Source of the DNA: Haladaptatus litoreus | GTDB lineage: Archaea > Halobacteriota > Halobacteria > Halobacteriales > Haladaptataceae | Direction of reading: 5' to 3' | Length of the DNA: 43,926 nucleotides | NCBI RefSeq assembly: GCF_900156425.1 | Contig: NZ_FTNO01000009.1 | Span: forward strand, 1-43,926 | In this document: piece after piece, positions 1 through 7,169 of the stretch | Layout of the letters: each line of letters starts with the position of its first letter | Numbering within the stretch: position 1 is the first letter of the stretch | Program-made: the position numbers and the translations under genes | Notes under the pieces: model-generated | Seen by the model: only the letters and a program-made list of their open reading frames with translations | Told to the model about the DNA's origin: nothing | The model's database searches: none

Positions 1-95
1 TCTGGCAATTTCCATTTTCACTCCTTGTATTTGGAAAATGACGAGAACAACAGCGTTTCACACAAAGACTACTATCGCTACGATTTTGACGTGCG
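1..95. repeat. 95-bp terminal direct repeat (circularity overlap)
   Basis: Bases 1-95 are identical to bases 43832-43926. A gene starting at 43454 runs off the window end and continues in frame at base 1. The repeat is therefore the overlap of a circular molecule of 43,831 unique bases. It is most simply an assembler overlap from a circularly permuted or circular genome; a true short terminal repeat is less likely because it lies inside a coding region. Confidence 0.95.
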
Positions 96-210
96 ACTCG
101 TCGGCTATGAAGAAGTCCCGATAACGGGTGGCTTCGGGACGAGCTTCGGCGAGGACTTCGGGAGTCCGGACGGCTTTGGTGCGGACTTCGGCGAGGATAC
201 CGATTACTGA
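1..210 (+). CDS. Tail terminator-like protein, C-terminal part (wraps from 43454)
   Basis: This is the 3' part of the 195-residue gene that starts at 43454 and crosses the circular junction; base 1 is the first base of a codon. The C-terminus is rich in Phe-Gly-Asp/Glu repeats (GTSFGEDFGS, GFGADFGEDTDY) after a beta-rich body. The position after the gp10-like connector gene and before the tail tube gene fits a tail terminator or tail-completion protein. No catalytic motif is visible, so the assignment rests on gene order. An ATG at base 25 lies in the same frame and is internal, not the start. Confidence 0.75.
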   Translation, partial: SGNFHFHSLYLENDENNSVSHKDYYRYDFDVRLVGYEEVPITGGFGTSFGEDFGSPDGFGADFGEDTDY

Positions 211-235
211 CGACTGACATTGAGGTGATTCAATA

Positions 236-1786
236 ATGGCAAACGAACCCGGCAACAGGACTGACTACCACGAGTTGTACAAACCCGTGGATGGTGAGGA
301 TGGCACAGGCGACAACTACCGCAACGATATGGATCATATCGACCGGCGGCTCATCAAGTTCGGTGATATTTCGGAGCGACCGAGTGAGGCACCGGACACG
401 GCTGTTTTCGTCGAAGATGAAACATCGTCGGGCGACCCCGGCGCGCAGTGGCGATACGATGCAAGCACTGGCGAGTGGGTAAAACAGCCAATCAACACGG
501 ACGTTGTAAGTGCCGAATCACTCACTACGCAGTCGGTAGATACGGAGCGTGTATTTAGCAACGCTGTCACGATGTATGTTCGGACAGACGGCAGTGACAG
601 CAATGACGGTCTATCACCATCTTCCGCGAAGGCAACTGTCAACAGTGCCATCCGAAACGCACCAATCAACGGAGACGCTGGCCTTCCTCTTGTCATTGAT
701 ATAGAGGCAGGGACGTTCACGGACGACGAGAACATTGTCGAAGTCCGCGACTCATCCATCCCACACCTCCATCTCCGAGGAGAGGTTGATGGGAGTAACA
801 ACCCTGCGACCGTCCTTGATGCATCTGGTCAGACGTATGGAGTCGTTTCGGAAGGCCCGCGTCGTATCACAGTCGAGAATTGTCATATCACGGGGGCGCA
901 AGTGTGTGCATACGCTCGTGGTGGTACATTTTATAAATTTGTCAATAGCAAACTCTCGGATTCGAGCCGCTTCGTCGCAGAAATAACGAACACAAGTAGC
1001 GCCGTCATTGATTCAAATTCTCTTCTCGACAACACCATGCGGTCGGATGCCGCTGGGAACCTTACTGTGGTGGGGTGTGCATCATGCAAAGTTGAGGGTG
1101 AAGTCGTCGGGACTGGTGGGGGACAAGACCCCGTCTATGGTAAACAGAACAGTTATATTATCATCGTTGATGGTGGCAGAGTTGACGGTAATGGGTCTGC
1201 AAATTGCATTTTTGTTGTGGATTCGACCGACTGCAAGATGGGTCTGAATACGACGTATGCGAATGCGTCGGTTGCGTGTCGGGCGGAACGTGGATGCACG
1301 ACAAAAACGCCCGACTTCTCGACAATAACCTTAGAGAACGTCAATCGAGCGTTTAACGTCTCTCGTGGAAGTCACGTGCATGACGAGACATCAGATTCGT
1401 CTGCGTGGGGGATTCCGAAGCAAAATGGCGACCCATCACTTTGGGATTTAGGAGGGCCTGCGAATGGATGGCTAAGTTTTGACCTTGATATAGAGAAGCC
1501 GAAATTTTATGCGGCAAACGAGGGTGCGTGGCTCGAAGGGGGTAAGAAGTTGATTAAAGATGGGTCGCTAACCGTCCCGTCTGGCGGTGAGCAATTAGTG
1601 ACTGTCGCAACGGGGGCAACCCGTCCGCTTGAGGTTAACTATGGATTTGCAAACACACCAAATGCAGGTGTTGATATTGAGTATTCAGTCCGCTATGGAG
1701 GCGGTGACACGCGAGTCTTCTTCAAAGAAACAAGTGGTGCTGGCGGTGCAGATGTGACATTCACGATCTACGAAGACATCCGTTAG
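236..1786 (+). CDS. Beta-helix tail fibre/spike protein
   Basis: A protein of 516 residues. The first 100 residues are polar and acidic, with a segment typical of structural fibre adaptors (AQWRYDASTGEWV). From about residue 112 it shows a parallel beta-helix opening (MYVRTDGSDSNDG, then a PSSAKATVNSAI segment), as in pectate-lyase-like DUF1565 proteins, followed by short beta-strand turns. The C-terminal 90 residues look like a separate beta-sandwich. It probably forms a receptor-binding or polysaccharide-contacting spike. It is oddly placed between the tail terminator and major tail genes, where such proteins are not usual. The start at 236 follows the previous stop by 25 bases. Confidence 0.75.
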   Translation: MANEPGNRTDYHELYKPVDGEDGTGDNYRNDMDHIDRRLIKFGDISERPSEAPDTAVFVEDETSSGDPGAQWRYDASTGEWVKQPINTDVVSAESLTTQSVDTERVFSNAVTMYVRTDGSDSNDGLSPSSAKATVNSAIRNAPINGDAGLPLVIDIEAGTFTDDENIVEVRDSSIPHLHLRGEVDGSNNPATVLDASGQTYGVVSEGPRRITVENCHITGAQVCAYARGGTFYKFVNSKLSDSSRFVAEITNTSSAVIDSNSLLDNTMRSDAAGNLTVVGCASCKVEGEVVGTGGGQDPVYGKQNSYIIIVDGGRVDGNGSANCIFVVDSTDCKMGLNTTYANASVACRAERGCTTKTPDFSTITLENVNRAFNVSRGSHVHDETSDSSAWGIPKQNGDPSLWDLGGPANGWLSFDLDIEKPKFYAANEGAWLEGGKKLIKDGSLTVPSGGEQLVTVATGATRPLEVNYGFANTPNAGVDIEYSVRYGGGDTRVFFKETSGAGGADVTFTIYEDIR

Positions 1787-1813
1787 ATACGCGAGACGAA
1801 TTGAGCAGTCCCA

Positions 1814-1878
1814 CCAGTCAGACTGACCAGTCAGACCAATCAGTACCACTGGCCAGTAATACTGACCAGTAATACTGA
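1814..1878. repeat. Five tandem 13-bp iterons
   Basis: Units begin at 1814, 1827, 1840, 1853 and 1866, with no spacer. The last two are identical (CCAGTAATACTGA), the first is CCAGTCAGACTGA, and the third and second are degenerate. Each unit is partly palindromic (CCAGT and its complement ACTGG). The array ends two bases before the 19-bp palindrome at 1880 and lies 110 bases upstream of the major tail gene. It could be an activator or repressor array or replication iterons; the sequence alone does not decide. Confidence 0.85.
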
Positions 1879-1879
1879 C

Positions 1880-1934
1880 GTTAGGATAGCATACTAACCA
1901 GCAGGCAGTGACCCCGCACGGGCGAGCACTCCGT
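1880..1934 (+). promoter_or_regulatory. 19-bp palindrome plus conserved downstream element
   Basis: Bases 1880-1898 read GTTAGGATAGCATACTAAC, a member of the palindrome family also found at 14875, 17618, 20746, 20963, 29348 and 34194. It is followed by GCAGGCAGTGACC, a small hairpin (CCCG/CGGG) and GCGAGCAC, which recur after the copy at 14875. It sits upstream of the major tail gene and probably controls it. Activator, repressor or processing roles are all possible. Confidence 0.7.
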
Positions 1935-1988
1935 TTTCCATTCATACAGACCAATGACAATACAGAGTCACAACCACGGTGAACAGCA

Positions 1989-2897
1989 ATGACAGGCGGT
2001 GGCGCAGGGCACTTTCTGCACACTCCAGAACCCGCAGGCGACTACATGGGCGATCCCGGAACACCCACGTATCACCGATTCGGCAAAAACCCCAGTGTCG
2101 ACGACATCAGCATCCAGAATGCACTCATCGACATGCGGGTGGCCGATGACCCCGAGATGGTAGACACGGTCGCCGGTAACTTCGAGGGTGCATTCTCCGC
2201 CTCTTGGACAGCGACGAATCACGAATACCTCCAATACATCTTCAACGGTGGCGGTTCCGGTTCCTACAATTTCACCAAGGGTCGGATGAACAGCGGTCGA
2301 GTCTACGCTGGCGTCGATTATCTCGACGGCACCGCAGAGCGCGAACTCAAAGGCGTCGTCTTCGGTGAACTCTCCGTGACGTGCAACCAAGGCGAAGCCG
2401 TCGAAATCAGTGCCACGGGCTTCTACGGCGATGAGCAAAAGAACACGAGTCTCACGGGTAGCCCTGCCGCAGACCAAGAACCCCTGATTTTCCACTCGGG
2501 GAACTTCTCCGTTGGTGGCACGAATCAGATGAAAATGCAATCTGGAACCCTCTCAATCTCGTCGGGTGCGAGACTCCAGCGAGGATGGGACAGACACGGA
2601 CAGGACGCCGTTGTCGGTGGCGTCGAATCGACGTTGGAGGTCGAGAAGATAATCACCGATACCAGCCTGCTTGAAGCCGCATACGGTGGGAGTTCCGCAC
2701 CACAGCAGGACATCGGCGGCCAAGCGGCTACACTCGACTTCCAATCACCGGGTGGCAATACCCTCACCTTCAATTGTTCGGACGTCACCCCCGAGGAATA
2801 CTCGTGGGGTGCGCTGGCCGACCCCGAGACGGACGTTACCGACTCGGTCACCTTCCGCGTACCATCCGTGACTGCGTCCGCTTCTGACGCCGCATAG
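1989..2897 (+). CDS. Major tail (tube) protein
   Basis: A 302-residue, beta-rich acidic protein with no enzymatic motif. The assignment comes from its place between the connectors and the frameshifted tail chaperone pair, and from features typical of tail tube proteins: an N-terminal extended segment, a GxFEGAFSASW strand pair and repeated FGELSVTCNQGEAVEIS-type strands. It would polymerise as stacked hexamers around the tape measure. It is preceded by 202 non-coding bases with iterons and the 19-bp palindrome, so it may have a dedicated promoter for high expression. The start at 1989 follows within 110 bases of these elements. Confidence 0.75.
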   Translation: MTGGGAGHFLHTPEPAGDYMGDPGTPTYHRFGKNPSVDDISIQNALIDMRVADDPEMVDTVAGNFEGAFSASWTATNHEYLQYIFNGGGSGSYNFTKGRMNSGRVYAGVDYLDGTAERELKGVVFGELSVTCNQGEAVEISATGFYGDEQKNTSLTGSPAADQEPLIFHSGNFSVGGTNQMKMQSGTLSISSGARLQRGWDRHGQDAVVGGVESTLEVEKIITDTSLLEAAYGGSSAPQQDIGGQAATLDFQSPGGNTLTFNCSDVTPEEYSWGALADPETDVTDSVTFRVPSVTASASDAA

Positions 2898-2922
2898 ACC
2901 TTCTAATACGCTTTCCTATACC

Positions 2923-3570
2923 ATGCCACGTAATACTGAAACGATCGACCTCCGCGAAGAGGCCGACAGAATCGACTCCGAGCTTGATGAGATTGCAGAG
3001 AAAGTCGCCCGACTCAACGATGAGGCGGACGAAGACGACGAGGACGACGCCAACGCCGAACTCGTCGGTGAAATAGAAGAAAGCTTCGAGAAAGTAGACC
3101 AACTGGAGCGCGAACTCGTCGGCGTCCACTGGGCGCTCGACGAATGGGGAGATAACCGCTGTGGTGCCGAGAAAGACGACGGCGGCACCTGCCAGAATCC
3201 TGCCGACTCATGCCCGCATCACGACTCCGTGGGTGGCACGGTCGAGCTAACCATCGGTGGTCTGACGACGGGTGAGTTCGCGGACGTACAAGACCGAACC
3301 AATACGGCGCGAAACGAAAAGGTTGGGTGGGGTTCCGACCCTTCCGTCGAAGCCGCCGGGTCGATATTCCAAGCCGCGAAGGGCCTTGTTGACGCGGATT
3401 TCCTTTCAGACGACCCCGAGTTTTTCGAGAAACAGCAACTCGTCAGCAACTCCGCACCGCAGTTCAAGGAGTGGCTTTCGGCCCGTGTTGACGACCTCAC
3501 CACTCCCAACGTGGATACGGGAAACTTCAGCGAGCGGTTGGAAAGGGCGCAGGCGAAGCTGGAGAGTTAG
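2923..3570 (+). CDS. Tail assembly chaperone, short form (gpG-like)
   Basis: A 215-residue acidic protein. The N-terminal 75 residues are predicted coiled coil. A zinc-knuckle-like stretch follows (CGAEKDDGGTCQNPADSCPH, about residues 80-100) and nearly repeats in the protein at 41170. The C-terminal part is helical. Its position between the tail tube and tape measure genes is that of lambda gpG. A perfect slippery heptamer lies 16 codons before the stop, giving the longer form at 2923-3737. These chaperones bind the tape measure during tail assembly and are not in the finished virion. Confidence 0.8.
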   Translation: MPRNTETIDLREEADRIDSELDEIAEKVARLNDEADEDDEDDANAELVGEIEESFEKVDQLERELVGVHWALDEWGDNRCGAEKDDGGTCQNPADSCPHHDSVGGTVELTIGGLTTGEFADVQDRTNTARNEKVGWGSDPSVEAAGSIFQAAKGLVDADFLSDDPEFFEKQQLVSNSAPQFKEWLSARVDDLTTPNVDTGNFSERLERAQAKLES

Positions 3571-3737
3571 ACGACGGCCTCTTACAACTCCAGTTTGCTC
3601 GGATGCTCCTTATGTCACATGGCCATGACCCCCGTGCAATAGACGAGTATCCCATCAAGGACGTGTGGCTGTTCATGGACTGCTTCCCGACAATACAGGC
3701 GTTGACGAACCCGTTCGCGGGTGGCGTGGACGACTGA
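2923..3737 (+). CDS. Tail assembly chaperone, -1 frameshifted long form (gpGT-like)
   Basis: Ribosomes slipping back one base at GGGAAAC (3519-3525) leave the short form and read a further 70 codons to a TGA at 3735, giving about 271 residues. The extension reads LQRAVGKGAGEAGELDDGLL and continues through MLLMSHGHDPRAIDEYPIKD to a VDD end. It is well-behaved protein in a stretch that otherwise holds no gene. The heptamer is in exact register (G GGA AAC). The gpG/gpGT arrangement is widespread in long-tailed phages. The slip itself is inferred, not observed. Confidence 0.8.
3519..3525 (+). promoter_or_regulatory. Programmed -1 frameshift site GGGAAAC
   Basis: The heptamer X XXY YYZ is read as G GGA AAC in the frame of the 2923 gene. 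After slipping, the frame stays open for 70 codons to 3737. The lambda equivalent is GGGAAAG. I did not see an obvious strong stem-loop directly after it. Confidence 0.8.
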
Positions 3738-3763
3738 ACTCACTTTCATTCATACCATAATTA

Positions 3764-5416
3764 ATGCCCGATTTCAAGACAAAGGCTCTTCTCGACGTTA
3801 GTGTCAGCGATAAGAGTCTTAAACAAGCACAGAACAAGATAGAGAGCAATCTCTCTATCGGTGGAAGTGGTGGCTCACGTCGCTCACGCACCCGCACAGA
3901 CGGCGGTCGAATGCGTGCCGGTGGTAGCTTCGGCAACTCCCGATTAGGTGGCTTAGCGAACACCACGAACAAGCTCCTCACCATCCAGATTGAGCAACTC
4001 AACGACATTCACAAGACCATCAAAAAGATGGCCTCCGACCAAGGAGGCTTGCCGCTACTCCCGTTGGGGATGCTCGGCGGTCTTGGTGGTGCAGGGTTGG
4101 GTGCCGGACTGACGAAGGCACTCAAATCCCTTGCCGGACGGCTTCGCAAAGCCCTCCGTGGCCTGTGGAAGCGGATGAAAAACGCCGGAAAGCGGCTCAA
4201 AAGTGCCGCCGGGAAAATCTGGAAGCGCATGCGGAACCTCGGCGGACGATTCCGCAAGGGAGCACGGAATGCCTTCAAGCGAGCGAAAAGCGTCTGGGAC
4301 GATGTCGTCAAACGAGCGAAAAAGTCGCGGATTGGACGGGCCGCAGGGCGTGCCTTCAACCGTGGCAAATCGCTCTATGACGATGCACTCAAACGCGCCA
4401 AAAACACGCGCGTTGGTCGAGCCGCTGGCCGGGCATTCTCTCGGTCGAAATCAGTATTCGACGACGTAGTCAAGCGGGCGAACAACGCCAACCTTCGCAA
4501 GTCGGCGGGCGGGATGTTTAAAAGCATCAAATCCTCGTTCGATGAGGTCGCCAAACGGGCTAACCGCTTCCGTCCGCGGTCGATTATCGACAATACAAAA
4601 TCCGGTATTGGTAGGCTTGGGTCGAGAGGGAAAGACCTATTCAAGAGCGGAAAAAGCGCCATCGGGAAATTAGCACCGAAGGGCGGGCGACTCCGCTCTA
4701 TTGGGCGGAAAATACCGTTCATCGAAGGCGCTCTTTATACTGGCGAGTATCTCGGCCAAGACACGAATAAAAAGCGTGGCCGGACTGCTGGCGGCTTCCT
4801 CGGCGGCGTCGGTGGCGCATGGGCCGGTGCGAAAGCAGGCGCGGTCGCAGGTGGTGCCATCGGCAGTATCGTCCCCGGCGCGGGTACTGCCGCCGGTGCC
4901 GCTATCGGTGGTCTTGGTGGTGCAATCGTCGGTGGCATTGCAGGCGACCAGATTGGCCGGAAAATCGGTGAGATGGCCACGAAGCACTTTAACATCAAGT
5001 GGCCTGATGGCCGACCAGTCGGTCGGAAGATAGGCAAGGCGTTCAAGAGTACGACGAAAGGCCTCGGTCGAACCTTCGGCAATGCCTTCAAGTCGATTTC
5101 GAAGAACGTCGGCCGACCTATCGGCAAGACCGTTAAGGGCATGATGAGTCGGTTCTCGTGGCCCTCCCTGCCAAACTTCTCGTGGCCGAAAATGCCGAAA
5201 TTCAAATGGCCCAAGATGCCTTCGCTGAAACTTCAGGCTCCGAACTGGCTCAAGCGCCTGACGAATGGGCGCATCAAGTTCGGCACAGACCTGAATATCA
5301 AGCTCGGCATTAACGCGAAAAACATCCAGCGAGCGGTGTGGAACGCGATTAGCAACAATATGGGCCGGATTGCCAAGCGCGTTCGCAAGCAGATCGAACG
5401 GAGTGTTGGATTCTAA
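3764..5416 (+). CDS. Tape measure protein
   Basis: A 550-residue basic protein rich in Lys, Arg, Gly and Ala, which contrasts with its acidic neighbours. From residue 175 it holds four copies of a 27-residue repeat (KSVWDDVVKRAKKSRIGRAA type; the last is partial). Residues about 342-401 are a glycine-zipper hydrophobic stretch able to cross a membrane. Near residues 465-490 there are SWPxxPxFxWPxMP repeats. It sets tail length and may form the DNA channel. At 550 residues it is short for a siphovirus tape measure and predicts a tail of roughly 80 nm. It directly follows the chaperone pair. Confidence 0.85.
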   Translation: MPDFKTKALLDVSVSDKSLKQAQNKIESNLSIGGSGGSRRSRTRTDGGRMRAGGSFGNSRLGGLANTTNKLLTIQIEQLNDIHKTIKKMASDQGGLPLLPLGMLGGLGGAGLGAGLTKALKSLAGRLRKALRGLWKRMKNAGKRLKSAAGKIWKRMRNLGGRFRKGARNAFKRAKSVWDDVVKRAKKSRIGRAAGRAFNRGKSLYDDALKRAKNTRVGRAAGRAFSRSKSVFDDVVKRANNANLRKSAGGMFKSIKSSFDEVAKRANRFRPRSIIDNTKSGIGRLGSRGKDLFKSGKSAIGKLAPKGGRLRSIGRKIPFIEGALYTGEYLGQDTNKKRGRTAGGFLGGVGGAWAGAKAGAVAGGAIGSIVPGAGTAAGAAIGGLGGAIVGGIAGDQIGRKIGEMATKHFNIKWPDGRPVGRKIGKAFKSTTKGLGRTFGNAFKSISKNVGRPIGKTVKGMMSRFSWPSLPNFSWPKMPKFKWPKMPSLKLQAPNWLKRLTNGRIKFGTDLNIKLGINAKNIQRAVWNAISNNMGRIAKRVRKQIERSVGF

Positions 5417-5955
5417 TGGTGCTTCATAAGGCAGTCCTGACAATTGGTGGGAAAGAGTTCCATCTGGAAAAGAATATCAGCATTTCCACAGGCGTCAGGA
5501 CAGGCTTCCTCGTCGGTGGCTCTGGTTCAACGCTCATGTCCGTCGTTACGAGTTTCTTGGACGACGGGAACCCACTCAACGCGAGTGGAGAACAACGGTC
5601 GGGCATGTTCATCGACCTCGGCGGGGGTGTCAGGATGGTGCAGATTGAAGCCCATTCGTATGAGGGTAATGCGAACCCGTTTGGCGGGAGTGGTGGTGCC
5701 GACCCGTGGACACAAGCCGACGAGTTGGTTCACGCCATTGAAACCACACAGATAGACTCACGAGGGACAGCAACCCTTGAGTACGGCGAATATTCGAGCG
5801 GTGGAAAGTATGGGCCAATTCCGGTGGTCATCGAAGAGCCGACCGTTCAATTGGACGCCGAACGAGGGCAAATCGCAGAGTTCTCACTCACCTGTCTCAA
5901 GGCCGCAGACCTGACAGACATCGACTTCTCGGACGCCATCAGCCAACCCTTCTAA
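5416..5955 (+). CDS. Tail protein after tape measure (distal-tail-like)
   Basis: A 179-residue beta-rich protein whose ATG overlaps the tape measure stop by one base (TAATG), so translation is probably coupled. The body has glycine-rich loops (FLVGGSGSTLMSV, NPFGGSGGADPWT) and ends in a strand-rich acidic segment. No known domain can be named with certainty. The place directly after the tape measure is that of distal tail or tail-tip adaptor proteins in siphoviruses. Confidence 0.6.
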   Translation: MVLHKAVLTIGGKEFHLEKNISISTGVRTGFLVGGSGSTLMSVVTSFLDDGNPLNASGEQRSGMFIDLGGGVRMVQIEAHSYEGNANPFGGSGGADPWTQADELVHAIETTQIDSRGTATLEYGEYSSGGKYGPIPVVIEEPTVQLDAERGQIAEFSLTCLKAADLTDIDFSDAISQPF

Positions 5956-5957
5956 TC

Positions 5958-7169
5958 ATGACCAACAAATACCTATACAGCGTTGCCATCCCGAGTCAGA
6001 CCCAACGCGATACCAGTGCCGACCGCCGTCGGAATCTCATGACCCAAGGGGTGATGGGCCAAGACTCGGGACAAGTCGCGTCTGTCTCGACACAACCCGG
6101 CGAATATAGCCTAAATGCAATTTTCTCGGGTGTACTGGTCGAGCTTCCCGTTGCCGCGTTAGAGGAGCTATTCAATGCATCAGGATTCGAAAGCGTCCCC
6201 TTCGCGGCAACGAACCCCGAGAATGCAACCAAGGAAGACGGCTATTACGGCCTTGGAAGCATCAATATCGAACCGTTAGCCTCCCAGACCAACGACGGGT
6301 TTCGCATCAATGCGTCGATGACCAAAGAGGGGACACGAACCTCCCACTGGCGAGCGATTAAGACCACTCCCACAGGCGTCCGAAGTCCCTACGGCGGGAA
6401 TCAGGGTGCCGAGTTCGCTATCCCCGAGATAGCAACCAAGACCCGGTGGTACGACGAACCCACAGGAACGCTCGAAACCGCCACGCCAAAGCGTCAAATC
6501 AAAGCCGAGAACGGCACGATGGAAGTGTTCGACGCCAAACAAGCACCCGGCGAAGCACCCACACTCCTCTATGATGTGCCGTATCACCACGAATTTAAAT
6601 ATGACTGCCGGGTGTGGGACGACTTCGATAGGCCGAAAGAACTCGTCGAGGAGGCACCCGGCGATGGGTCGAAAGTCGGGAGTGCAACCGTCGGAACGGC
6701 CACGGTTGGGGCAGGCAAGACTGTCAAAATGCCCCAGTGGCAACGCGTCTTCCGGACAGACCATGAGTTCTACGGCAAACCAGTCGTAGAGAGTGGTGGC
6801 CTGCGGATTATCCCCGACGAGACGAATGGCATCATGCGCGCCTATCGGTGGGATTACGCCGACAAACGCTATACGCTCATGCAACTCGGTGCCTCTCCGT
6901 GGCGACTGTTCGACTTTGATTTAACCGAGATTGGCCCGGCGACACTCAAGGCCGATGTGACGTTTCAGGATACATCCGGCAACGAGTTCCAGACGCTCAA
7001 GATGGTGCTCCAGCGGGGCTTCCAACGCGCTCGCTTCCTCGTTCCGAAAAACGACGACTACGATATTCCGAGTGAGTTAGCCCAGCGGGTTGCACCCATC
7101 GCACGCTATCAGACCACGTCGGCACAAGAGAGTCAGACACTCATGGCACGCAGAGAGGTGTCGCGGTAG
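5958..7169 (+). CDS. Distal tail / tail-tip structural protein
   Basis: A 403-residue beta-rich protein starting two bases after the previous stop and ending directly before the hub gene (TAG then ATG). No enzymatic motif is seen. A patterned segment (SKVGSATVGTATVGAGKTVK, about residues 234-253) looks like a loop insertion. Position and size suit a Dit-like ring protein that joins the tube to the hub. The function is inferred from gene order. Confidence 0.6.
   Translation: MTNKYLYSVAIPSQTQRDTSADRRRNLMTQGVMGQDSGQVASVSTQPGEYSLNAIFSGVLVELPVAALEELFNASGFESVPFAATNPENATKEDGYYGLGSINIEPLASQTNDGFRINASMTKEGTRTSHWRAIKTTPTGVRSPYGGNQGAEFAIPEIATKTRWYDEPTGTLETATPKRQIKAENGTMEVFDAKQAPGEAPTLLYDVPYHHEFKYDCRVWDDFDRPKELVEEAPGDGSKVGSATVGTATVGAGKTVKMPQWQRVFRTDHEFYGKPVVESGGLRIIPDETNGIMRAYRWDYADKRYTLMQLGASPWRLFDFDLTEIGPATLKADVTFQDTSGNEFQTLKMVLQRGFQRARFLVPKNDDYDIPSELAQRVAPIARYQTTSAQESQTLMARREVSR

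Noticed and set aside
4670..5443. 257-codon open frame opposite the tape measure gene
   Set aside because: Shadow of a repetitive basic gene; composition is unlike haloarchaeal proteins.
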